Origin: CAZEQJ01 sp964514385
Lineage (GTDB): Bacteria > Bacteroidota > Bacteroidia > Cytophagales > Cyclobacteriaceae
Reading direction: 5' to 3'
Length of the DNA stretch: 17,769 nucleotides
Assembly: GCA_964514385.1 (NCBI GenBank)
Contig: CAZEQJ010000054.1
Span: forward strand, 1-17,769
Shown piece by piece: positions 7,899-14,536 of the stretch; the stretch's first letter is position 1, and each line of letters begins with the position of its first letter. The notes below the pieces were generated by a model that saw only the letters and a program-made list of their open reading frames with translations, ran no database searches and was not told where the DNA came from. A program made the translations under genes and the position numbers.

Positions 7899-8636
7899 AT
7901 GTTAAAATCTAATGACCCTGAGCAGATAGTCTGTTCTTCCTGTACCACGATCCAATCCTCCTCCAACAGATTTTGCATATCGTGTGGCAAAAAGCTCGAC
8001 GCTGTTGTTACAGATAAGAATTCGTTAGCAGGTAAGAAAATTGGCAGGATAGGTGGCTTTGTCATTGCTACTCTTGTGTACATGATCATTTTAAGGTACA
8101 CGAGTGGAGTAGGCTTCTCCTTAATACTCAGCACCATCGGTTACTCAATCTTAATTCTTGCTTTTAGTCTTAGTGAAAGCAGAAATTTGTTTGCATTATT
8201 TCACCCCGGGAGGATAAAGGCATTTCCATTGCTCCTGGTTATGGGTTTAACCACCATTTCCCCTTTTCTGGTAACATACCTATTCAGGTTGTTTGTCACA
8301 ACTAATATTGAACCAGGTCTTAATTTCACAGAGAATCAATCAGAAGTGAGCTTTTTTACAGCCTTTATTGGTATAGCCGTTCTGACTCCAGTATCTGAGG
8401 AGCTGGCATTCAGGGGATTAATTTTCAACTGGATTGAGGAAATCGGAGGGAAAACTTCGGCTATTTTTGGCACTTCATTTCTGTTTGCCATAATCCATCT
8501 TTCGTTACTTAGTATCTGGTGGTTACTTCCGTTTGGTATACTGCTTGGCTGGCTTCGAGCCCGATATAACACCCTGTTCTATGGCCTATTAGGTCATTTT
8601 ATGCATAATGGGATTGTTGTCATGTTATATGTTTAG
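7899..8636 (+). CDS. Zinc-ribbon-fused CPBP-family intramembrane metalloprotease
   Basis: This 245-residue protein begins with a zinc ribbon (Cys12-x2-Cys15 ... Cys26-x2-Cys29, 'VCSSCT' and 'FCISCGKK'). Several transmembrane helices follow, with the three CPBP (Rce1-like, ABI) motifs: E167-E168-x3-R172 ('EELAFRG'), F-x3-H200 ('FAIIHLS') and H233-x3-N237 ('HFMHN'). Those residues build the active site in the inner membrane, so the catalytic set looks intact. Family members process prenylated proteins in eukaryotes; in bacteria some act in bacteriocin self-immunity and many are unassigned. The ATG overlaps nothing but follows directly on the TGA of the upstream membrane gene, so the two were probably one transcript. 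The zinc ribbon probably faces the cytoplasm and may bind a partner, which is inference. Confidence 0.85.
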   Translation: MLKSNDPEQIVCSSCTTIQSSSNRFCISCGKKLDAVVTDKNSLAGKKIGRIGGFVIATLVYMIILRYTSGVGFSLILSTIGYSILILAFSLSESRNLFALFHPGRIKAFPLLLVMGLTTISPFLVTYLFRLFVTTNIEPGLNFTENQSEVSFFTAFIGIAVLTPVSEELAFRGLIFNWIEEIGGKTSAIFGTSFLFAIIHLSLLSIWWLLPFGILLGWLRARYNTLFYGLLGHFMHNGIVVMLYV

Positions 8637-8695
8637 TATGCACTGCTTTTTCCTGTTATTTATAGGATGGATCTAAAGGTTCAGGGAAGACACCA

Positions 8696-8902
8696 TCATT
8701 CGTTCTTGAATTCCAGTAAATCACCGGGCTGACATTCCAGTATTGCACAGATCGACTCTAATGTGGTAAACCGGATAGCTTTTGCCTTGCCTGTCTTAAG
8801 TATAGAAAGATTGGCTTCCGTGATCCCCAGCTTCTCAGCCAGTTCCCTGGAACGCATCTTCCTTTTGGCCATCATGACATCTAGATTTACAATAATAGGC
8901 AT
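8696..8902 (-). CDS. XRE-family regulator, YozG-like
   Basis: This 68-residue protein is almost entirely a Cro/C1-type helix-turn-helix: 'RKMRSRELAEKLGITEANLSILKTGKA' (recognition helix near residues 27-36) and the family ending 'LESICAILECQPGDLLEF'. The short form, with HTH only, matches the YozG-like group that pairs with DUF2975 membrane proteins, as in the Bacillus yoaS-yozG pair. It starts 3 bp after the DUF2975 stop and is thus the second gene of a two-gene operon. I infer that it represses its own operon through the inverted repeat at 9441-9479 and may be modulated by its membrane partner; neither is shown by the sequence. It converges on the CPBP protease gene with 59 bp between, where no terminator is evident. 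Confidence 0.9.
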   Translation of the reverse strand: MPIIVNLDVMMAKRKMRSRELAEKLGITEANLSILKTGKAKAIRFTTLESICAILECQPGDLLEFKNE

Positions 8903-8905
8903 AGG

Positions 8906-9439
8906 TCAAATGGTTAGGTTGTTTTCTTCCATTAGCCTGTTGCCTTCCCTGAATATTTCAGCGAGGATAAAGCAAATCAGACTGCCTATCAGATGGTTAG
9001 GTTCTATTTTTATATTCATAGCATCCTGGCTAACCGAAATGATGTCAATCAGAAACCATAACAAAAACAGACCACCCATTCGTCTGAAGGCCAGGACATT
9101 GTCTGACCGGAAGGTTGAAAGACGGCGGATAGATTTGATGACGCTGATACCCTGATGGATTATGAAATATAAAATGCACAGTACCATAAGGCCTTTGATC
9201 AGATTAAAGATAATTACCGAAGTTCCGGTATCTGATAGAGCAATGGCTGACGAGTCACCCGGATTGTTAGTGATCTGAAAGCCATGACCTGTAACCACAA
9301 AATAGAAATTGCTTAGCACTTCTTCCTTAAATAGCCATATACCAAAAATTATGATCAGACCTACAGCTACAACGATCAGCATAATCTGGGCGATCCGCCC
9401 AAGCACAAGTGATATTTTGAGTAAGGTATTTCGTTCCAT
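8906..9439 (-). CDS. DUF2975 family membrane protein
   Basis: The protein has 177 residues and about four hydrophobic helices: 'IAQIMLIVVAVGLIIIFGIWLF', 'VIIFNLIKGLMVLCILYFIIHQ', 'GGLFLLWFLIDIISV' and 'LIGSLICFILAEIFREG'. An extracytoplasmic loop of about 45 residues lies between the first two, and 'AEIFREGNRLMEENNLTI' ends the chain, as is typical of DUF2975. Function is unknown. The strict pairing with a short XRE regulator suggests a membrane component that signals to, or is controlled by, that regulator. The ATG at 9439 is preceded by a strong candidate promoter. Confidence 0.85.
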   Translation of the reverse strand: MERNTLLKISLVLGRIAQIMLIVVAVGLIIIFGIWLFKEEVLSNFYFVVTGHGFQITNNPGDSSAIALSDTGTSVIIFNLIKGLMVLCILYFIIHQGISVIKSIRRLSTFRSDNVLAFRRMGGLFLLWFLIDIISVSQDAMNIKIEPNHLIGSLICFILAEIFREGNRLMEENNLTI

Positions 9440-9440
9440 G

Positions 9441-9479
9441 TCAATAAATATTTATCACAAATATATAAATAAATATTGA
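9441..9479. promoter_or_regulatory. Inverted repeat framing the DUF2975/XRE promoter (candidate operator)
   Basis: Arms TCAATAAATATTTAT (9441-9455) and ATAAATAAATATTGA (9465-9479) are inverted copies matching at 13 of 15 positions, separated by 9 bp. Within the left arm ATAAATATTTAT is itself a perfect 12-bp palindrome. The -7 box of the DUF2975 promoter lies almost entirely between the arms. This is the layout expected for an autorepressor operator, although very AT-rich DNA yields such repeats by chance more readily. Confidence 0.45.
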
Positions 9480-9486
9480 TAAACAA
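9458..9486 (-). promoter_or_regulatory. Promoter of the DUF2975-XRE operon
   Basis: On the minus strand TTG (9486-9484), an 18-bp spacer and TATATTTG (9465-9458) give a perfect match to the Bacteroidota -33/-7 pattern. Transcription would start near 9451, about 12 bp before the ATG at 9439. The -33 box lies only 8 bp from the stop codon of the upstream M61 gene. Confidence 0.6.
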
Positions 9487-9493
9487 TAAATAA

Positions 9494-11059
9494 TTATTGA
9501 ATCCACTTCTTATACTTCAGAGCATCGTGCACAGAAGCAACCGGTATTACAAAAAACCGATCGGAAAATTCATTGAGCCGGAATTCACTATTCCCGATCG
9601 CAACCATATCTCCATCTGATTTTATCTCACTGCCGTGCGGCGCTGCGACCGGGCTATCTTCATGCAAATATTCAATTTTATTATCGCGATGAAGTATACC
9701 CAATTTATGCGTTATACTGTCATGATCGTAGGCAAAGCCAATCTTGAGGCCGAAGTCTCCGGCATTTCGCACTATATCCCCCACAATATTTTGATCAGCT
9801 GATACTACATATTGGTCATAAATGGCTTCAGCACCAGGACAAAATGCCTTCCAGCTTTCACGTATATCCTGATCAGTATAGCCGGTAGGTAAAAACTCCC
9901 GATAAAAATCCCTGAACCAGTCATCCAGACGTTTACCATTTTGTCGGAATGTCCAGTCGGCAAGCATCCATATCAATGCGCCTTTTATATATATACCCGG
10001 CTTTTTCCAGGGTGCTGGTTTACGATAGCCGTCCATCCATAAATCTACAGAGGCTTCCTGCATCGAAAAGTCATGGTATCCCGGGTTTAACGCCACTATT
10101 TTCAGCCAACGGTTCAGCTGATTCACGAACTTTTCCGGAGTAAAAAAGCCTGAACGGGCAAGCAGATATTCTCCGTAATATGTTGTCAGCCCTTCCAGTA
10201 CCCAGCCTGAAGTCGTAAACACCTCCTTTGAATAATCAGGTTGTATCAGTTCTTTAGGCTTAAGCCGACATACATTCCACGCATGAAAGAGCTCATGACA
10301 GGCTACACCGATCAGGTCATCATAACGCGATGTAAATACCTGCTTGTCTGGCCCCAGCACCACGACGTTGTTATTTTTATGCTCTACGCCGTGATAAAAA
10401 CTGTATTCAGGGCAGAGGATATAGAAAATGTATTCGGTGAACGGGAAAGATTGCATCAGGGCATAGGTCGTTTCGATAAAAGCCCGAAAATCTTGTTCCA
10501 GTCTAGCCGGTATAGCGTCCACATCACCGAAAAACTGAACGCTAAACCTCTTTTCGTGAATTTCCATTGATATCTCCCTGAAATTATCCGGATGAGTGGC
10601 AAGTACTGGTTCATCGATGAGGTCATCATAACTGGAGTATGTCTTTTGCGACTCAGTCTGACTTAATCCTGTTGGAAATAATACCTCTATAATATGGTCT
10701 TCATTACGGTGTTCTTCACTGTAAAGCGTAAAATTGATCGGGTTGAGATAGACCAGTTGATCATCCACCCAGGAGTTGCCTGCATCAAATATATGGGCGT
10801 AATATTGGTAAGTAATAGTGACTTGCTGATGAGGTTCATGGTATATCAACCATGAACTGTGTGAGGATTTGATATAGCCTCCTCGTTTACCATTTACTCT
10901 CAGGTCTCGTATTCGGGCGGCATAATGTGCCAGCTCATATCTCCCGGGACGCCAGGCAGGCAGCTTAAGCATTGTAGATTGCCTGTCATGCGCATGAAAA
11001 CTAAGGTTTACCGTCAGTTCGTGACGTTTAATTTGAGGAAAAGTGATAGTATATTTCAT
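9494..11059 (-). CDS. M61 family metallopeptidase
   Basis: The 521-residue protein follows the M61 (glycyl aminopeptidase-like) layout. An N-terminal beta domain ('LPAWRPGRYELAHYAARIRDL') precedes the zinc site H255-E256-L-F-H259 in 'VACHELFHAWNVCRLKPKEL', with the probable third ligand Glu289 in 'VLEGLTTYYGEYL'. 'GALIWMLADWTFRQ' belongs to the helical part. Most relatives run to about 580-620 residues with a C-terminal PDZ domain. Here the C-terminal hundred or so residues ('IVGDIVRNAGDFGLKIGFAYD' onward) are short and do not show a PDZ binding-loop signature I can recognise. No signal peptide is seen, so it appears cytoplasmic, though some relatives are periplasmic. It is transcribed alone, away from rpmH. 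Confidence 0.9.
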   Translation of the reverse strand: MKYTITFPQIKRHELTVNLSFHAHDRQSTMLKLPAWRPGRYELAHYAARIRDLRVNGKRGGYIKSSHSSWLIYHEPHQQVTITYQYYAHIFDAGNSWVDDQLVYLNPINFTLYSEEHRNEDHIIEVLFPTGLSQTESQKTYSSYDDLIDEPVLATHPDNFREISMEIHEKRFSVQFFGDVDAIPARLEQDFRAFIETTYALMQSFPFTEYIFYILCPEYSFYHGVEHKNNNVVVLGPDKQVFTSRYDDLIGVACHELFHAWNVCRLKPKELIQPDYSKEVFTTSGWVLEGLTTYYGEYLLARSGFFTPEKFVNQLNRWLKIVALNPGYHDFSMQEASVDLWMDGYRKPAPWKKPGIYIKGALIWMLADWTFRQNGKRLDDWFRDFYREFLPTGYTDQDIRESWKAFCPGAEAIYDQYVVSADQNIVGDIVRNAGDFGLKIGFAYDHDSITHKLGILHRDNKIEYLHEDSPVAAPHGSEIKSDGDMVAIGNSEFRLNEFSDRFFVIPVASVHDALKYKKWIQ

Positions 11060-11065
11060 AAATTA

Positions 11066-11096
11066 TTGATGTTCTGGTATTTATTCCCTACTTTTG
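11066..11096 (+). promoter_or_regulatory. Promoter of the rpmH operon
   Basis: TTG at 11066-11068, a 20-bp spacer and TACTTTTG at 11089-11096 match TTG / TAnnTTTG exactly. Transcription would begin near 11103, giving a leader of about 46 nt before the rpmH ATG. The site lies just outside the start of the divergent M61 gene. Confidence 0.55.
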
Positions 11097-11148
11097 CCAG
11101 CCATTTTCGAAAGAAAGGAACATTAAGTAACATAATTTCCACAAAGAA

Positions 11149-11307
11149 ATGAAAAGAACGTTTCAACCCTCAAATAGAAGAAGAAGAAATAAGCACGGTT
11201 TCAGGTCACGCAATGCATCTGTAAACGGAAAGCAGGTGTTAGCCAGGAGAAGGGCTAAAGGCAGAAAAAAACTCACCGTATCGAGTGAGAAAAAAGGGAA
11301 ACGTTAA
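11149..11307 (+). CDS. rpmH: 50S ribosomal protein L34
   Basis: The 52-residue product begins MKRTFQPSNRRRRNKHGFRSR and continues 'VLARRRAKGRKKLTVSSEKKGKR'. This is the diagnostic L34 sequence, in the large ribosomal subunit near the tRNA-exit region of 23S rRNA. L34 is normally 44-52 residues, so the Bacteroidota-style lysine-rich tail makes this one slightly long. It heads the operon, and rnpA follows after 15 bp. The rpmH-rnpA pairing is one of the most widely conserved in bacteria and confirms both assignments. Confidence 0.97.
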   Translation: MKRTFQPSNRRRRNKHGFRSRNASVNGKQVLARRRAKGRKKLTVSSEKKGKR

Positions 11308-11322
11308 TTTTTCCACGATGCT

Positions 11323-11685
11323 GTGCTATCCTTTCCTAAAGCTTACCGACTCACGCACAAACGACTGATTGATCAGCTATTCAGGGAAGGAAAGCACATA
11401 AAATATAAATCATTCCGGCTGATTTTTTTACAAACGAATCCCAAACCTACCCGGGTTCTCATCAGTGTGCCCAGGCGCAATTTCCCAAAAGCCGTTCACC
11501 GCAACCGTATTAAAAGGCAGATCAGAGAAATATACCGGATAAACTTACTTCCTGCTATTAATTCAGAAGATTACCCCTCTTATCTACTTGCAATTATCTA
11601 TATTAGTAGACTTCAAATACCTTTTGATGAGATGTCGCAACAACTTCAGGAGGTGTTTCGTCGTTTCCATGATAAATCCGAATAA
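11323..11685 (+). CDS. rnpA: Ribonuclease P protein component
   Basis: This 120-residue basic protein carries the RnpA pattern: 'FPKAYRLTHKRLIDQLFREGK' at the N-terminus, 'VLISVPRRNFPKAVHRNR' and the RNR motif (R60-N61-R62 ... IKRQIRE, residues 59-69). It is the protein subunit of RNase P and helps the catalytic RNA bind and cleave 5' leaders of precursor tRNAs. I use the GTG at 11323: it is the first start after the rpmH stop in this frame, and the family N-terminus begins there. The nearby ATG at 11318 is out of frame. It sits 15 bp after rpmH and 2 bp before the S41 protease gene, pointing to one transcript. Confidence 0.93.
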   Translation: MLSFPKAYRLTHKRLIDQLFREGKHIKYKSFRLIFLQTNPKPTRVLISVPRRNFPKAVHRNRIKRQIREIYRINLLPAINSEDYPSYLLAIIYISRLQIPFDEMSQQLQEVFRRFHDKSE

Positions 11686-11687
11686 AT

Positions 11688-13340
11688 ATGAAGCGTAAAT
11701 TACTGATATCCGGAGCGGTTGTTGTCACACTGACTCTGCTGGTCTCATTTAATTTTAACAGAGGTGACCGCTACTTCGAAATCGTCAAGAACCTAGATAT
11801 TTTTGCTGAGCTATTCCAGGAAGTCAACGCCTATTATGTTGATGAGGTGAACCCCAATACACTGATTAAAGACGGCATCGACGCCATGTTGAGCAACCTT
11901 GACCCCTATACCAATTTCATACCGGAAGACCAGATCGAAGACTATCGCACCATGACCACCGGCCAATATGGTGGCATAGGAGCAATTATTGGTCGAAGTA
12001 ATGGCAAAAACTTAATTATTATGCCGTATGAAGGTTTCCCTGCAGCAGAAAATGGGCTGAACATAGGCGATGAGCTTATCGAAATTGATGGCATTGATAT
12101 TACGGACAAAAATACGACCGATATTTCCAAATTGCTGAAAGGCCAGGCCGGCACAAAGGTGAAGCTCAAGGTGAGAAGACCTTTTGTCGATGAGCCTCTT
12201 TCACTTGAGCTGTTGAGAGAAAAAATCACCATTAACAATGTGCCATTTTACGGAATGGTAGATGCTAACACCGGATATGTCAAACTTACCGATTTTACTA
12301 CCGGTGCAGGCAAGGAAGTACATGACGCGGTGGAAGAGCTGAAAGGTCAGGGTGCAACACGGATGATCCTTGATTTAAGAGGCAACCCGGGAGGCTTATT
12401 GAATGAAGCCATTAATGTATCCAATGTATTTGTGCCAAAAGGTTCTGAAATAGTATCCACCCGGGGCAAAGTGACAGAGTGGAATCAGACGTACACCGCA
12501 CGGTCAAACCCAGTGGATACAGAAATACCATTGGTAGTACTGACGGATAATATGAGCGCATCAGCATCGGAAATCGTTGCAGGTACGATGCAGGATTATG
12601 ACCGGGGTGTGCTGGTAGGAAATAAAACCTTCGGCAAAGGCCTGGTGCAGGCTACACGTAGCCTTACTTACAACTCACAGTTGAAGATCACTACTGCCAA
12701 ATATTACACACCCTCAGGCCGGTGCATTCAGGCTATCGACTACAGCCACCGCAACCCGGATGGCAGTGTGGGTAAAATACCGGACAGCCTCAAGACAGCC
12801 TTCCGTACAATCAACGGCCGCGAAGTCTTTGATGGGGGTGGGATTGACCCGGATGTAGAGGTAGAAGACCTTCAATATGCTCCAATAACGCTCAGTTTGC
12901 TGTCTAAAGGGCTTGTTTTTGACTATGCCACCCGCTACTACTATGCTCATGAGGCCCCGGAGAGCCCGGAGTCAATACAACTTACGGATCAGGATTATGC
13001 CGATTTTAAAAGCTGGCTTAAAGGCAAGGATTATGATTACACAACCAGTATTGAGCGTACCATTGATGAACTCATCGCTTCCGCTAAAAAAGAAAAATAT
13101 TATGACCGTGTGAAGGAAGAAATCTATTCACTCAGGGAAGAAGTGATGCACAATAAGGAAGAAGATCTCGAGATTTTCAAGGAAGAAATTATGGAAGTAC
13201 TGGAAGAAGAGATTGCAGGCCGTTATTTCCTTCAGGAGGGGGTAATCCAGGCATCCTTCGATAATGATGTGGATGTTACAGCAGCCCTTGATATTCTCAA
13301 TGACACCGATCGCTATAATAAGATATTGGGGAGGTATTGA
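11688..13340 (+). CDS. S41 family C-terminal processing peptidase (CtpA/Prc type)
   Basis: The 550-residue protein has an N-terminal membrane anchor or uncleaved signal (residues 4-22, 'KLLISGAVVVTLTLLVSF'). A helical segment with 'DAMLSNLDPYTNFIP' follows, then a PDZ domain (about 88-165, 'GGIGAIIGRSNGKNL...AAENGLNIGDELIEIDG'). The S41 catalytic core contains 'LDLRGNPGGLL', the nucleophile Ser292 in 'SASASEIVAG' and the general base Lys317 in 'KTFGKGLVQ'; the 25-residue separation equals that in Prc and CtpA. The acidic, coiled C-terminal 120 residues are typical of Bacteroidota homologues. It acts in the periplasm, trimming C-termini of envelope proteins, though the substrate is unknown. 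It is packed between rnpA (2 bp) and tsaB (3 bp). Confidence 0.95.
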   Translation: MKRKLLISGAVVVTLTLLVSFNFNRGDRYFEIVKNLDIFAELFQEVNAYYVDEVNPNTLIKDGIDAMLSNLDPYTNFIPEDQIEDYRTMTTGQYGGIGAIIGRSNGKNLIIMPYEGFPAAENGLNIGDELIEIDGIDITDKNTTDISKLLKGQAGTKVKLKVRRPFVDEPLSLELLREKITINNVPFYGMVDANTGYVKLTDFTTGAGKEVHDAVEELKGQGATRMILDLRGNPGGLLNEAINVSNVFVPKGSEIVSTRGKVTEWNQTYTARSNPVDTEIPLVVLTDNMSASASEIVAGTMQDYDRGVLVGNKTFGKGLVQATRSLTYNSQLKITTAKYYTPSGRCIQAIDYSHRNPDGSVGKIPDSLKTAFRTINGREVFDGGGIDPDVEVEDLQYAPITLSLLSKGLVFDYATRYYYAHEAPESPESIQLTDQDYADFKSWLKGKDYDYTTSIERTIDELIASAKKEKYYDRVKEEIYSLREEVMHNKEEDLEIFKEEIMEVLEEEIAGRYFLQEGVIQASFDNDVDVTAALDILNDTDRYNKILGRY

Positions 13341-13343
13341 TCT

Positions 13344-14003
13344 ATGCTACTGAGTTTTGACACCTCCTCCCGGTGGTGTTCTGTGGCGCTGTTTGAAGAT
13401 GACAACCTTCTGGTTCATCAGAAGTTGTCTATTGAACAAAGCCATGCTGAGCGTTTGATGCCGATGATTGATGGTTGTCTTGCATTGGTAGGAAGAACAA
13501 TACTGGATGTTCAGAAAATTGCGATAGCCATAGGCCCGGGCTCTTATACCGGACTCAGGATTGGTGCTTCAACAGCAAAAGGACTTGCATATGCATCGGA
13601 TATCCCGGTTTTTGGAATCAATACCCTGGCTTCTATGGCGCACCATGCGATGAAATTTATATCAGCTGATTGTATTATCAGCAGCATTGATGCCAGGCGA
13701 AATGAGATTTATACAGCTGTATACGATAAAGGCTTAAACGAAATTCTTTCTCCCCAGCCGATGATCCTGGATAAGGAATCCTTCAAACGTTTTGATCAAT
13801 CACAGAATATTTGGGTAGTCGGAGATGGAGCAGAAAAGATCCGCACCAATCTCACCTATAAAAATCATTATCTGTATGCACCACGCTTCACTGGTGATGC
13901 CGTTTCTGTGGGCGAACTTGCCGCCAAAGAATCCGTACCTTTGGATATAGCTTACTTTGAGCCAGAATACATAAAACCGTTTTACCATGGACCTAAATCT
14001 TGA
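13344..14003 (+). CDS. tsaB: tRNA t6A biosynthesis protein TsaB
   Basis: The 219-residue product shows the ASKHA-fold signatures of TsaB (YeaZ): 'LSFDTSSRWCSVALFEDD' at the N-terminus, 'HAERLMPMID', and the family-specific 'AIGPGSYTGLRIGASTAKGLA' (about residues 63-83). TsaB is the scaffold partner of TsaD in making N6-threonylcarbamoyladenosine at position 37 of ANN-decoding tRNAs. The gene is cytoplasmic and normally essential. It starts 3 bp after the protease stop, and its last 17 bp overlap the DUF2480 gene, suggesting translational coupling. No tsaC, tsaD or tsaE is in this window. Confidence 0.95.
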   Translation: MLLSFDTSSRWCSVALFEDDNLLVHQKLSIEQSHAERLMPMIDGCLALVGRTILDVQKIAIAIGPGSYTGLRIGASTAKGLAYASDIPVFGINTLASMAHHAMKFISADCIISSIDARRNEIYTAVYDKGLNEILSPQPMILDKESFKRFDQSQNIWVVGDGAEKIRTNLTYKNHYLYAPRFTGDAVSVGELAAKESVPLDIAYFEPEYIKPFYHGPKS

Positions 14004-14517
14004 TGATATAGACCCAATTGTGAACCGCGTTGAAAAAAGTCCATTAAAGACGATGGATCTTGCGGAGTTTTTACCACGGGAGGAGTTGACTTTTTATGAC
14101 CTGAAGCCACATCTTTTTCAGGAGATGATATTACGTGAAAAGGATTTCAGGAAGCAGTTAAAAGAAACCGATTTTTCGACATTTAAAGGAAAAAATATTG
14201 CACTTGGATGTACCTCTGATGCCATTATACCCACATGGGCCTACATGCTGATGATTACCCATCTGCAACCTTTTGCCAGCAAAGTGATAGTAGGTACGAA
14301 AGAAGATTTACAGAAGGAGCTCATCAGAGAAAAGATCGCCGCCATTAACGAGGATAACTACAAGGAAGCCAAACTGGTGATCAAGGGGTGCTCAGATATA
14401 TATAATCCCGAGTATGCATTTGGCGAAATCACAAAAAAGCTGATGCCCGTGGCCTCATCCATTATGTATGGAGAGCCCTGCAGCACAGTTCCGATCTATA
14501 AAAAACCAAAAAAATAA
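13987..14517 (+). CDS. DUF2480 family protein
   Basis: The 176-residue soluble protein matches what I know of DUF2480, a Bacteroidota family without an assigned role. Recognisable blocks are 'NRVEKSPLKTMDLAEFLP', 'LREKDFRKQLKETD', 'IALGCTSDAIIPTWAYMLM', 'VIKGCSDIYNPEYAFGEIT' and the C-terminal 'SIMYGEPCSTVPIYKKPKK'. Three cysteines sit in the conserved blocks. There is no signal peptide or membrane helix. The ATG at 13987 lies inside tsaB, and the TAA at 14515-14517 runs into the terminator stem, so it is the last gene of the rpmH operon. Its place after tsaB hints at a translation-related job, which is inference only. Confidence 0.9.
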   Translation: MDLNLDDIDPIVNRVEKSPLKTMDLAEFLPREELTFYDLKPHLFQEMILREKDFRKQLKETDFSTFKGKNIALGCTSDAIIPTWAYMLMITHLQPFASKVIVGTKEDLQKELIREKIAAINEDNYKEAKLVIKGCSDIYNPEYAFGEITKKLMPVASSIMYGEPCSTVPIYKKPKK

Positions 14518-14533
14518 GGGCCCGAAGGCCCTT
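14516..14533. terminator. Bidirectional rho-independent terminator
   Basis: The stem AAGGGCC (14516-14522), loop CGAA and GGCCCTT (14527-14533) is followed by a T-run on the plus strand. The mirror-image A-run upstream (ATAAAAAACCAAAAAAA) supplies a U-tract for minus-strand transcripts. It lies between the converging DUF2480 and P5C dehydrogenase genes, starting at the DUF2480 stop codon and ending 3 bp before the other gene's stop, so one hairpin serves both operons. Confidence 0.9.
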
Positions 14534-14536
14534 TTT

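Noticed and set aside
8763..9155. Plus-strand open frame of 130 codons across the XRE and DUF2975 genes
   Set aside because: It is the complement of two well-supported minus-strand genes and has no recognisable protein pattern.
6911..9439. A complete anti-phage or toxin-antitoxin system (DinB, CPBP, DUF2975, XRE)
   Set aside because: The genes lie on opposite strands in separate transcripts, the XRE-DUF2975 pair is a known regulator/membrane pair, and no nuclease, toxin or NTPase is present.
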